Source: Microbacterium sp. (GTDB lineage Bacteria > Actinomycetota > Actinomycetes > Actinomycetales > Microbacteriaceae). From it: a stretch of 64,000 nt of DNA. A program made the position numbers and the translations under genes. Below the pieces are notes generated by a model that saw nothing but the letters and a program-made list of their open reading frames with translations, was not told where the DNA came from and did no database searches. Shown one piece after another: positions 7,472 through 15,899 of this stretch. The stretch spans positions 372,001-436,000 of the forward strand of contig NZ_JAFKIP010000003.1 in the NCBI RefSeq assembly GCF_017305435.1. Reading direction: 5' to 3'. Numbering within the stretch: position 1 is the first letter of the stretch; the number at the start of each line of letters is the position of its first letter.

Positions 7472-8095
7472 GTGGCGCCCGTCTTCTCGCACGGCGACCT
7501 GCGCCTGTACCTCCTGAGCCTGCTCGACGAGTCGCCGCGGCACGGCTACGACCTCATGCAGGCCCTCTCGGACCGCACCGGCGGCACCTACACGCCCAGT
7601 GCCGGCACGATCTACCCGCGCCTCGCGAAGTTGGAGGACGAGGGCCTCGTCACGAAGACCGTCGACGGCCGCAAGACCGTGTACGCGATCACGGAGGCCG
7701 GCCGGGCCGAGCTCGCCGCACGCGCGGGAGACCTCGAGGGCATCCAAGCGGGTCTCGCCGACAGCGTGCGCCTGATCGCCGACGAGGTGCGCGGAAGCGT
7801 GCGCGAGGCGATGAAGAGCCTGCGCGCCGACCTCGCCGCCGCCGCACGCGCCGACGGGGATGCCGCGCAGCACCGCGCCTCGGCATCCTCGAGCGCGGAG
7901 GATGCCGCACGCACCGACTCCCGCGAGCAGCTGCGCCGCGCCGACGCGCTCGTCGCGGAGTTCCGCGCGAACGTCCGCGCCGACCTGCGCACGCACGTCG
8001 CGCGCGGCGGCGCGCTCGCGGCATCCGTCATCGACGACCTGTCCCGCGCGCTCGACGAGGCGGCGCACGACCTCACCCGCGCCCTCCGCGGCTGA
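7472..8095 (+). CDS. PadR-family transcriptional regulator
   Basis: A 207-residue regulator. Residues 1-85 form the PadR winged helix (LRLYLLSLLDESPRHGYDLMQAL...YTPSAGTIYPRLAKLEDEGLV, then VYAITEAGRAEL). The C-terminal half is long, Ala/Arg/Asp-rich and helical, longer than in minimal PadR proteins, and probably a dimerisation or sensor helix bundle. The GTG start lies one base after the DUF4097 stop, so they form an operon. The 15-bp inverted repeat upstream of that operon is its likely operator. Confidence 0.9.
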   Translation: MAPVFSHGDLRLYLLSLLDESPRHGYDLMQALSDRTGGTYTPSAGTIYPRLAKLEDEGLVTKTVDGRKTVYAITEAGRAELAARAGDLEGIQAGLADSVRLIADEVRGSVREAMKSLRADLAAAARADGDAAQHRASASSSAEDAARTDSREQLRRADALVAEFRANVRADLRTHVARGGALAASVIDDLSRALDEAAHDLTRALRG

Positions 8096-8139
8096 GATCG
8101 GGGGCCGGGCCGGCTGCGGGCCGCGGGCACGAGTGGCGC

Positions 8140-8236
8140 GCACTTTCTCAGGAGCGGGTTTCCCCGTCCGTCGCCACGACGGGGACTTCCCGAGGGCTGA
8201 GCCACGGTGGTGGGCGCGCGACTCCTGAGAAAGTGC
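8140..8236. repeat. Long inverted repeat with nested hairpin
   Basis: GCACTTTCTCAGGAG at 8140-8154 pairs perfectly with CTCCTGAGAAAGTGC at 8222-8236. The 67-base interior contains a second hairpin (CCCCGTC at 8162-8168 with GACGGGG at 8178-8184). It lies between two genes read in the same direction (padR and the AAA ATPase). Its arms are AT-richer than the surroundings. It may terminate padR or be a REP-like element. The rest of the 8096-8319 gap shows nothing else. Confidence 0.6.
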
Positions 8237-8319
8237 ACACCATCCCGCGATGCCGCATACAGGACGCCACGGCCATCAGCCCGTGTGCCCGTCCGGCGGC
8301 GGGCGATAGCATCCCAGGC

Positions 8320-10191
8320 ATGACGCGCGAACCGACGCTCCGCAGTGTCGCCGATGCGGCCGACGCGGCGCGCTTCGTGGGCCGCGAGGAGCAGCTGCGG
8401 GTCTTCCGGCAGCTGCTGGATGCCGAAGCGACGAGCCGCGTCCTGTTCGTGCACGGCCCCGGGGGTTCGGGGAAGTCCGCGCTCGTCCGCGAGATGACGC
8501 GGCGCGCCCGCGTGCACGGGTTCGCGACCGCCCACATCGATGGACGGCGTCCCGTCGATGTGGCGTTCGCGGCCGTCGCCGCCGCATCCGGGCGCGAGGC
8601 GACGGGGGTGGCCTTCGTCGACGAGGCGGACGCACTCGGCGGGGCCCTCCCCGCCGTACGGGACCGCCTGCTCGACAGCCTCGGCGGCGGATGGCGCATC
8701 GTGGTCGCGGGACGGCACCGGCCGGACCCGACCTGGCGGGAGCACGGCCTCGACGCGATCTTCGTCGATCTCGCCCTGCCGCCGCTGTCGACGTCGGAGA
8801 GCGCGCGCCTCCTCGGTCTGCGCGGTGTCGCCGACGAGCACTCCGCCGACATCATCCGATGGGCGAAAGGCTCACCGCTGGCCCTGACCGTCGCCTCCGT
8901 CGACCCCGCTGCGGCCGACGCGACCGGGGGCACAGGGTCGGTCCCGAGTGCGGGTGAGCTCGAACAGCGTCTGGTCGCATGGCTCACCGGTCGGTCCACG
9001 CTGGATGCCGCAGCCGACCTGATCGACGTCGCCGCCATCGCACCCTCGGTCGATGCGCGCCTCCTGGCCGCCGCCCTCCCCGGGCGCGCCACCCGCGAGG
9101 GGATGCCGGCGCTCCTCGCACTCCCCGTCGTGGAGAGCATGGGTCAGCGCGCGGTGCTGCACGACGTCCTCGCCGCGGCGGTGCGCGAGCGCATGCGGCG
9201 CAGTGAGCCCGATCGCCTCCGCGAGCTCACCGTACGGATCGTCCGCCACCTCGGGACTCGGGCACGCCTGGGGGAGGTGGCTGCGCTGATGGACTTGTCT
9301 CAGTTCGTCGAGCATCCCGTCCTGCGCGACGCGATCTCGAACCGCCCCGGCCCGAACCACTACGTCGACCTCCCGGCCGATGGCGAGTTCGACAGGTTCA
9401 CCGCCCGGCACGGGTTCGACGAGAACCTCGACGTGCACGAAGTGCGGAGGTGGTCCGCACAGCCGGGTCGGCTGTGGATCGTCGTCCGCCGTTCGGACGG
9501 CGAACCGGTGCTGTTCGCCGCGTTCGTCCCCGCCACGCAGCTGCGCGATGAGGGACCGGTGACGGCGAGCCTCCTCGACGTCGCCCTCCGGGAGGGCATC
9601 GACCTCGCGACCTCGTATGCCGGAATCGGCATGCTCGCGGATGCCCCGCAGGACGACCTTCTCGAGGCATCCCGCCTCGGCGCCGCCGCCCTCGTGGCGC
9701 GCCACGGCCGCCCCGACATGACCGCCGTCGTCGCGCACTTCCCCGCTCCCGACCGGCGTCCGTTGCCGTCGGTCGAGCCCATCACCCGCATGATGGCCAG
9801 CGCGCGCGGCCGCCCCGTGGTCCTCACGGACTTCCGACCCTGGGATGTCGCGCGGTTCGTCGAAGCGCAGGTGTTGAGCGAACTCGGCGTGGCGGCCCCC
9901 GCTGCCGACGCGCTGGAGCTCCTCGGACGGCACGATCTCGCTTCGGAGCGCGAGGCGCTGCTGAGCGCTGTCTTCGGGGACAACCCCCGTGATCGGCGGC
10001 TGCGGACGGTGCTCGACCTCGCGTACGCGGCCTCGCCGGTCACCGAAGCGGAGGCGCTCGACGAACTGCACGTCAGTCGGCTCACGTGGTTCCGGCTCCT
10101 CCGCGAAGCCCGCGAGCGCGTCGCCGCACGCACGGCGGCCGCGCCTGCGCCTGCGCCTGCCGGCACGAAGTTGGCACCGCCGCGACACTGA
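8320..10191 (+). CDS. AAA/ORC-type ATPase of unknown role
   Basis: A 623-residue protein. The N-terminal ATPase module has Walker A GPGGSGKS (46-53) and Walker B GVAFVDEAD (96-104), with RFVGREEQL ahead of it, typical of STAND/ORC ATPases used in signalling. A winged-helix-like region follows. The C-terminal half (about 350-560) has GEPVLFAAFVP and alternating alpha/beta elements that resemble a GNAT/PAS-like fold without a clear signature. The tail (TEAEALDELHVSRLTWFRLLREARERVAAR) could be a small helix-turn-helix, followed by an Ala/Pro linker. It stands 62 bp before a giant surface protein and may be co-transcribed with it. No named family was recognised. Confidence 0.75.
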   Translation: MTREPTLRSVADAADAARFVGREEQLRVFRQLLDAEATSRVLFVHGPGGSGKSALVREMTRRARVHGFATAHIDGRRPVDVAFAAVAAASGREATGVAFVDEADALGGALPAVRDRLLDSLGGGWRIVVAGRHRPDPTWREHGLDAIFVDLALPPLSTSESARLLGLRGVADEHSADIIRWAKGSPLALTVASVDPAAADATGGTGSVPSAGELEQRLVAWLTGRSTLDAAADLIDVAAIAPSVDARLLAAALPGRATREGMPALLALPVVESMGQRAVLHDVLAAAVRERMRRSEPDRLRELTVRIVRHLGTRARLGEVAALMDLSQFVEHPVLRDAISNRPGPNHYVDLPADGEFDRFTARHGFDENLDVHEVRRWSAQPGRLWIVVRRSDGEPVLFAAFVPATQLRDEGPVTASLLDVALREGIDLATSYAGIGMLADAPQDDLLEASRLGAAALVARHGRPDMTAVVAHFPAPDRRPLPSVEPITRMMASARGRPVVLTDFRPWDVARFVEAQVLSELGVAAPAADALELLGRHDLASEREALLSAVFGDNPRDRRLRTVLDLAYAASPVTEAEALDELHVSRLTWFRLLREARERVAARTAAAPAPAPAGTKLAPPRH

Positions 10192-10253
10192 CACCGCGGC
10201 GTGCCCAGCCCTATCGTCGCTGTGACTATGCCTTGCGAGAAGGGGCCTCGAGG

Positions 10254-13200
10254 ATGCGCCGATTCACCATGCGACTCGCCGCGACGGCGGCAACGGCCGC
10301 CGTGCTGTTGACGGCCGGCGTGGTGACGGCCGCCCCGGCGGCGGCGTCCGACGATGCGCTCACGCTCCCCGGCGGCGGCGCCGAGGTCACCCTCGGAGCC
10401 AACGCCGTGCTGCGGATCGACGGGCGCCTGCAGTTCTGGACGCGCTGCGCGCACGAGGACGGCATCCGCGACTGGGGATATGCGGCATCCGACCTCTATC
10501 TCACCGTCGCGGCGCCTGCCGCGGGCAGCCCTCTCGTCGACGCGAGCGGATCGCCGACCACCGTCGTGCAGCCGGGTTCGGCGTTCATCGAGCAGATCCT
10601 CGCGATCACCCAGCCGTCGGGCAGCCTCGGTGAGGGCACCTACTCGATCGTCTACGACACCTGCCAGGACGGCGTCTTCGACCCCGATGAGGACGCTCTG
10701 TACGCCGACGCCGTGCACGTCGACTTCTCGACGGAGCTGCCGCCGATCGACGACGCGATCCGTGCCCTCAAGACGGATGCGGAGACCGAGTGGGGGCGCT
10801 GGCAGCAGATCGGCAAGCTCTTCGACAGTCTCATCAACATCGATTCCATCGCCGGCTGCGCCGAGCTGGATGCCGGCGACTGCCTCGACCTCGTGCAGAT
10901 CTGGGCCGACTCGGAGGAGATCCAGGAGTGGGCGGCCACCGCGGGAGACATCCTCGATCAGGCGGAGTGCGCCGGAGGCGACACCGGCGCGTGCTTCGGT
11001 CTGCTCGCCGACTATTGGGGCTTCGGCGGCGATTCGATCCGCGACCGGCTCTTCGGCGGAGTGAAAAGCCTCATCGCGAACCAGGCGAAGTCCTACTTCG
11101 GTCTGTACGCCGATCCGGCGCGGGACGACTTCACGACACCCACGAGCGCCGCCGTCGATCTGCCCGTCCCCGCCGTGCAGGGGGGCGGCGCGATCCTCGA
11201 CCGGGCCGCCTCCCTCGGCCAGGCCCTGCAACGCGATGTCGCCCTGCGCGAGGCGTTCGTGCGGGCCGTCGAGCGCTACCAGGGCGCGCAGGCGGCGGGG
11301 GATGCCGCGGCCGCCGTCGCCCAGCTGCGTTCGGCTGCGGCCCTCGCCGAGGCGCTGGCCGACTCGTCGGCGACGACAACGGGCCTGCTGTCGGACTTCT
11401 GGGACGCCGTCCGCACCGTCATCCCGGACCTCGACGCGCACACGCAGAGCCGCGCGAACGCGATCGGCCGCCAGTCCACGTCGGGCTACAGCGCCGCGGA
11501 AGACCGCGCGCTGCGAAATGCGGGGATCGGTGTGGGCGCACGCGGTGCCTACCTCGACGAGCAGCGCGCAGGCATCGCCGGCACGATCACCGCGCCGCTC
11601 ATGAACCTCGGCGTCGTGGGCGACACCGTCGCCGCTCAGACGGCGGCCGCCGCTCACCTCAGCACAGCAGCCGCCGATCTCACCGCGCTCGCCGATGACA
11701 TCATCGCCGACGACGAGTCGACGGATGCCGGGTCGCCGGCCGCCGTCCCCACGCTCACCCTCGCCATTCCCGGCGTCGGCTCGGTCGGGTCTCCGTTGGA
11801 GCTCTCGGCCACGGCATCCGCCGGCGCGACCGTCTCGTGGGACCTCGACGCCGACGGCACCTTCGACGACGGCACCGGTTCGACGGTGACGCCCACGTAC
11901 CGGATGGCGGGCCTCCGCGTCGTCGCGGCTCTCGCGACCCGCCCCGGGGCCGCACCGGTCACGGCACACGCCCTCATCGACGTGCGCGAGGGCAACCTCC
12001 CGCCCGTCATCGACGCCGCGACGCCGCTCGACGGGAACGGCAAGCCCGCGGCATCCGCTGTCGTCGGCGCACCCACGACGTTCTCGATCAGCGCGCACGA
12101 CCCCGAGGACGACGCGCTCACCTATACCTGGCTCGTCGACGGCGTGCCCGTGGACGGCGCCACGGGCAACACCTTCGACTACGTCGCGGCGAGCTCCGAC
12201 CGGGGAGCGCACACGATCGTCGCCACCGCGTCGGACCCGCACCCGGGGAACCTCGGGCAGCACGCGTGGCGCGTGCGCGTGACCGACCCCGACCGCGACG
12301 GGGACGGCTGGGCCGACAACGCCGCCGCCGACTGCGACGACGCCGACGGCGATGTGCACCCCGGTCGCCTCGAGGTGCTCCTCAACGGCAAGGACGACGA
12401 CTGCAACAGCGCCACGCCCGATCTCGGCACCGACCTCGGCGTCGGCGGCGAGCTCTGGACGTGGGGCGCGTGGCCAGGCAACCCTCGGGGCGACGACGCC
12501 ACGCCGCGCCGCTACGACAACCAGGCCGGCGACGTCGCGCAGATCGGCGGGTACTTCCGCGCTGTGTGGTGGCTGTCCCGGCAGGGCGACCTGTACGGCT
12601 ACGGATACGGCGGCAACAACATGGTCGCCGTCGACAACAACGATCCCCGCCGGTACGTCTACGGCATCGGCAGCGCCTCGGGTCACCTCCAGGGCGTCGC
12701 GCAGCTGACCCGGGGCGAGGGCGCGACGTACGCACGCATGGCGGACGGCCGAGTCGTGTCGTGGGGCGATGAGATCAACGGGGGATCGCTCGGCGCCGGC
12801 ACCGCGCTGTGGGGCCGCAACTACCCGGACTACGTGCTCGGGCCGGATGCCGACGACGACGGAAGCCTCGACCCGCTGACCGGGGTCACCGACGTCTGGC
12901 AGCTGGGCGGGGCGGGCCTGGCGCGCACGGACGACGGAACGCTCTACCAGTGGGGAGCGCGTCAGTGTGCGGCCACCGGATGGGGCTATCGACCGTCGTC
13001 GTTCGTCGCCGTCGCCGAGCCCGCGCTGACCTCGGCTCTCGCGACGATGGTGCAGGCCGACGGATCGGGCAACAACCCTGGCTCGGCGATCTTCCGCCTC
13101 GCCGACGGCTCGGTCGTCGCGTGCGGTGCCGAGCGGACCAGCTGGTCGGAGTACACCGACAACGTCCTGCGGCCGTTCGGGTCGTTCGGCCCGGACGACC

Positions 13201-14876
13201 CCGCTGTCGACGTCGACACCAACGGCAACGAGTGGTGGGTCGTCACCGCCGACGGGTCGGCGTGGGTGAAGACGTGGGACGGCGCCGTCAACGGGATGCC
13301 GGGGTGCACGCCCGAGCTGTGCCCGCCCGGCATCCTGCACCGCGTGCCTCTGCCCGACGACTGGTTCGTGGTCGACGTCGAGGCCGGTGCCGACCACCAC
13401 CTCGTGCTCGCCGACGGGCGGCTCATCACCTGGTCGGGCGAGAACACGTTCGGATCGCTCGGCCATCCGGTGCCCGACAACCCCGCTCCGCAGGAGACTC
13501 CCACGGCGCTGAACATCGACGGCTACGTCGTGCACTCCGAGCCCTCGACATGGAACGGCTACGCCCTGGTGCTGCCGACCGACACGATCACCGAGACAGG
13601 CTGGACCCCGCCGCAGCCGCGCGTGACGGTGTCGGCGACGGGCGCATCGGGGCCCGAGGGCGGGACGGCGACGACGGGCATCGAGCTCGACCGCGCCGCC
13701 ACGGCCGACCTCCAGGTCGCCTGGAGCCTCGGCGATCAGACCGGCACCGTCACCGTGCCCGCGGGGGCGATCCACGTCGACGTGCCACTGAGCCTCCCCG
13801 CCCCCGACGGCATCTGGGGCGCGGACCGCACGCTGTCCTTCGTGATCACGGGCGTCTCGGCGAACGCGGCCCTGGGCTCGGAGATCGGCGAGGTCGTCGT
13901 CACGGATGTCGACCCGACGCCGGTCATCGCCCTCGGCCCGTCGTCGGTCGCCGAGGGGGACGCGACGCCGACCGCCCGCGAGATCACCGTGACGCTGTCG
14001 GGCGCCGCCGCGATCGACGTTCCGGTGCGGGTCCGGGCCGGAGACGGCACCGGAACGGTCGGCGTCGACATCGCGCCGCTCGACACCACGGTCGTGATCA
14101 CCCGAGGGCAGACGACCGCCACCGTGCCGCTCACGGTCCGCGGCAACACGGTCGCAGAGCGCGACCGCACCATCCGCCTGACCGCCGACAGCACCGATAC
14201 CCGCCTTGCCAGCGTGTCGGGCGACCTCCGCATCGCCGACGACGACCCGCTGGCGGTCCTCGCGACGGCGACGCCCGCCGTCGGAGGCTCTCCGGCGTCG
14301 GTGACCTTCCGGGCGCCGACGCTGCCCGTCGGCGAGAGCATCGACATCGCATGGCAGACGCGAGACGGCACCGCGCTCGCGGGGGTCGACTACGACACCG
14401 CAGGCGGTGTCGTCACCCTGCACGGAGCCGACCCGATCGTCCTGCGCCTCGTCGCAGGTGCGTCCGCCTCCGGCGTGGCCACGGTCGCCACGAGAGCCGT
14501 GACCGTGTCGGAGCCCGGCGACGTCGTGCGGTACCTCATGGTCGACGTCACCGCAGCGGCGACCGCGCGCACCGTCTCGGCGCCGCCGAGCGTCGCCGTC
14601 GGGGTGCGGCAGACGGCAGGCGGCGAGACGACGCCCCCCGGAGGATCGACGGACACGCCCCCGACGGGTTCACCGGGTGCGGGTTCCCCAGGTGTGGGTT
14701 CACCGGGTGCGGGTTCACCGGGTGAGACGGACGGTGACGAGGGTGCCGGCACCGGTGCGCTCCCCCGATCGGGCGGGGCGGTGCCCTGGCTGCCGATCGG
14801 CGGCGGCGTGGTCGCCCTCCTCGTCGGCGTCGTCCTGGTCGCAGCGGCCGTCGCGCGGCGGCGCCCGCACGCCTGA
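10254..14876 (+). CDS. Giant secreted surface protein with PKD, MopE-like, RCC1 and Calx-beta modules
   Basis: A 1540-residue protein with a signal peptide (1-32, cleavage near APAAAS) and a unique N-terminal helical region (33-490). Then come a PKD/Ig-like pair (about 500-577 and 585-676), a MopE-type Asp-rich motif (DRDGDGWADNAAADCDDADGD...GKDDDCN, 680-718) and an RCC1-like propeller region (about 730-1110: ELWTWGAW, GRVVSWGDE, GTLYQWGA, GRLITWSGE). About three Calx-beta-like domains (1122-1450) follow. The C-terminus has a Gly/Ser/Pro repeat linker, LPRSG (1503-1507), a hydrophobic helix and RRRPHA, a sortase-type anchor in which Ser replaces Thr. It is probably a cell-wall adhesin or calcium-binding protein; no catalytic motif is seen. 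Confidence 0.85.
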   Translation: MRRFTMRLAATAATAAVLLTAGVVTAAPAAASDDALTLPGGGAEVTLGANAVLRIDGRLQFWTRCAHEDGIRDWGYAASDLYLTVAAPAAGSPLVDASGSPTTVVQPGSAFIEQILAITQPSGSLGEGTYSIVYDTCQDGVFDPDEDALYADAVHVDFSTELPPIDDAIRALKTDAETEWGRWQQIGKLFDSLINIDSIAGCAELDAGDCLDLVQIWADSEEIQEWAATAGDILDQAECAGGDTGACFGLLADYWGFGGDSIRDRLFGGVKSLIANQAKSYFGLYADPARDDFTTPTSAAVDLPVPAVQGGGAILDRAASLGQALQRDVALREAFVRAVERYQGAQAAGDAAAAVAQLRSAAALAEALADSSATTTGLLSDFWDAVRTVIPDLDAHTQSRANAIGRQSTSGYSAAEDRALRNAGIGVGARGAYLDEQRAGIAGTITAPLMNLGVVGDTVAAQTAAAAHLSTAAADLTALADDIIADDESTDAGSPAAVPTLTLAIPGVGSVGSPLELSATASAGATVSWDLDADGTFDDGTGSTVTPTYRMAGLRVVAALATRPGAAPVTAHALIDVREGNLPPVIDAATPLDGNGKPAASAVVGAPTTFSISAHDPEDDALTYTWLVDGVPVDGATGNTFDYVAASSDRGAHTIVATASDPHPGNLGQHAWRVRVTDPDRDGDGWADNAAADCDDADGDVHPGRLEVLLNGKDDDCNSATPDLGTDLGVGGELWTWGAWPGNPRGDDATPRRYDNQAGDVAQIGGYFRAVWWLSRQGDLYGYGYGGNNMVAVDNNDPRRYVYGIGSASGHLQGVAQLTRGEGATYARMADGRVVSWGDEINGGSLGAGTALWGRNYPDYVLGPDADDDGSLDPLTGVTDVWQLGGAGLARTDDGTLYQWGARQCAATGWGYRPSSFVAVAEPALTSALATMVQADGSGNNPGSAIFRLADGSVVACGAERTSWSEYTDNVLRPFGSFGPDDPAVDVDTNGNEWWVVTADGSAWVKTWDGAVNGMPGCTPELCPPGILHRVPLPDDWFVVDVEAGADHHLVLADGRLITWSGENTFGSLGHPVPDNPAPQETPTALNIDGYVVHSEPSTWNGYALVLPTDTITETGWTPPQPRVTVSATGASGPEGGTATTGIELDRAATADLQVAWSLGDQTGTVTVPAGAIHVDVPLSLPAPDGIWGADRTLSFVITGVSANAALGSEIGEVVVTDVDPTPVIALGPSSVAEGDATPTAREITVTLSGAAAIDVPVRVRAGDGTGTVGVDIAPLDTTVVITRGQTTATVPLTVRGNTVAERDRTIRLTADSTDTRLASVSGDLRIADDDPLAVLATATPAVGGSPASVTFRAPTLPVGESIDIAWQTRDGTALAGVDYDTAGGVVTLHGADPIVLRLVAGASASGVATVATRAVTVSEPGDVVRYLMVDVTAAATARTVSAPPSVAVGVRQTAGGETTPPGGSTDTPPTGSPGAGSPGVGSPGAGSPGETDGDEGAGTGALPRSGGAVPWLPIGGGVVALLVGVVLVAAAVARRRPHA
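14666..14725 (+). repeat. Four in-frame 15-bp tandem repeats (surface-protein linker)
   Basis: Units at 14666, 14681, 14696 and 14711 follow GGGTTCACCGGGTGC with a few substitutions and encode GSPGA/GSPGV-type pentapeptides. They form the flexible wall-spanning linker just before the LPRSG anchor. Copy number may vary between strains by slippage. Confidence 0.85.
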
Positions 14877-14940
14877 GTCGCGCCCCCGATCGCCGCCGCG
14901 ATCGCCGCTCCGGAGAACGTGCCCCCGTCACGCGCGAGAC

Positions 14941-14960
14941 GGAGCGGGTCAGCCCGCTCC
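14941..14960. terminator. Hairpin terminator after the surface protein
   Basis: GGAGCGGG (14941-14948) and CCCGCTCC (14953-14960) pair perfectly around a TCAG loop, then GCTCTGTTCT follows. It lies between the convergent surface-protein and universal-stress genes and can serve both. Confidence 0.75.
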
Positions 14961-14988
14961 GCTCTGTTCTCGTGATCGGTTTCGGGCC

Positions 14989-15519
14989 TCAGCCCTCGTG
15001 GAGGTCCGGCCAGAGCTCCTCGTCGTCGCCCGCGGGATCCTCCAGCGGCACGACGAGGATCGGGCGCGACTGGCGGTGCGCGAGGCGTGCGGCGACCGAG
15101 CCGGTGAAGAACTCGCGCACGGACTCCCCGAATCCGCGGCGCCGGGTGCCCACGACGATGAGCCTCGCCTGCGCCTGCTCGGCGAGGTGTTTGAGGGCCA
15201 GTGCGGGGTCGCCGACGAGCTGCCGCACCGACCAGTCCGGCGCGCCCGGGCCGCCGAGGATCGCCGTCGCGGCATCCGTCACGGCGGCCAGCTGCGCCTG
15301 CCCCGTCGCGGCGTCGAGGTCGATCGGCGCGGAGTGCACGTAGCCGTCGGGGTCCTCATAGGTCACGAAGCGTGTGATGTCGACGTGGGCCACGATGAGG
15401 GGCGCACCGAAGAGCTTCGCGTAGCGCGCAGCCTCCTTCAGAACCCGCGCCGACTGGTCGGGGATCACGCCGACGATCACCGCGTGCAGCGGAACCTCCC
15501 CCGCGCCTGCCTCAGCCAT
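14989..15519 (-). CDS. Universal stress protein family (UspA-like)
   Basis: A 176-residue single-domain Usp. HAVIVGVIPDQSARVLKEAARYAKLFGAPLIVAHVDI opens the Rossmann-like fold. RLIVVGTRRRGFGESVREFFTGSVAARLAHRQSRPILVVP contains the ATP-binding G-2x-G-9x-G(S/T) pattern (GTRRRGFGES...GS). It binds ATP and is typically induced by starvation, hypoxia or envelope stress. The ATG at 15519 is preferred because upstream in-frame residues are Arg-rich and non-Usp. Confidence 0.92.
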   Translation of the reverse strand: MAEAGAGEVPLHAVIVGVIPDQSARVLKEAARYAKLFGAPLIVAHVDITRFVTYEDPDGYVHSAPIDLDAATGQAQLAAVTDAATAILGGPGAPDWSVRQLVGDPALALKHLAEQAQARLIVVGTRRRGFGESVREFFTGSVAARLAHRQSRPILVVPLEDPAGDDEELWPDLHEG

Positions 15520-15710
15520 GTCGCACTCTCCGCTCGAATCGCGCCGTCGGGACCGCAGAACCGCGAGGGTCGCAGGGCCCCGTGTTATCCTGAATGCTAC
15601 TCTTCCCGGCCCCTGGCCGAATCGGAATGCATCGCGGATGCATCGGATGCACCGGGTAGATGCGAACCGTAGCCGCATCACCCGTGACTTCAGAAATGAG
15701 GGGGTCTCGC

Positions 15711-15896
15711 ATGGGGCGTGGCCGTCAGAAGGCGAAGCACACCAAGATCGCTCGCGAACTCAAGTACGACACGTACAACGTGAACTACTCCGCGCTCGAG
15801 AAGGAGCTCGGTCACCACGAAGACGACCCGTACGTCGACAAGTGGGCCGACCAGTACGAGGACGAAGACGAGGACGAGGACGCCGCGCGCGTCTGA
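15711..15896 (+). CDS. DUF3073 family small protein
   Basis: A 61-residue protein, MGRGRQKAKHTKIARELKYDT at the N-terminus and a very acidic end (DEDEDEDAARV). This matches the actinobacterium-specific DUF3073 family: a basic N-terminal half and an acidic tail. It has its own promoter region (15520-15710) and ends three bases from the convergent MFS gene. Function is unknown; the charge split suggests nucleic-acid or ribosome association. Confidence 0.9.
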   Translation: MGRGRQKAKHTKIARELKYDTYNVNYSALEKELGHHEDDPYVDKWADQYEDEDEDEDAARV

Positions 15897-15899
15897 CCG

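Noticed and set aside
9360..14423. A 1687-codon open frame antisense to the ATPase and the giant surface protein
   Set aside because: Arg/Gly/Asp-rich shadow frame with no domains, caused by high GC. The sense frames carry signal peptide, Walker motifs and wall anchor.
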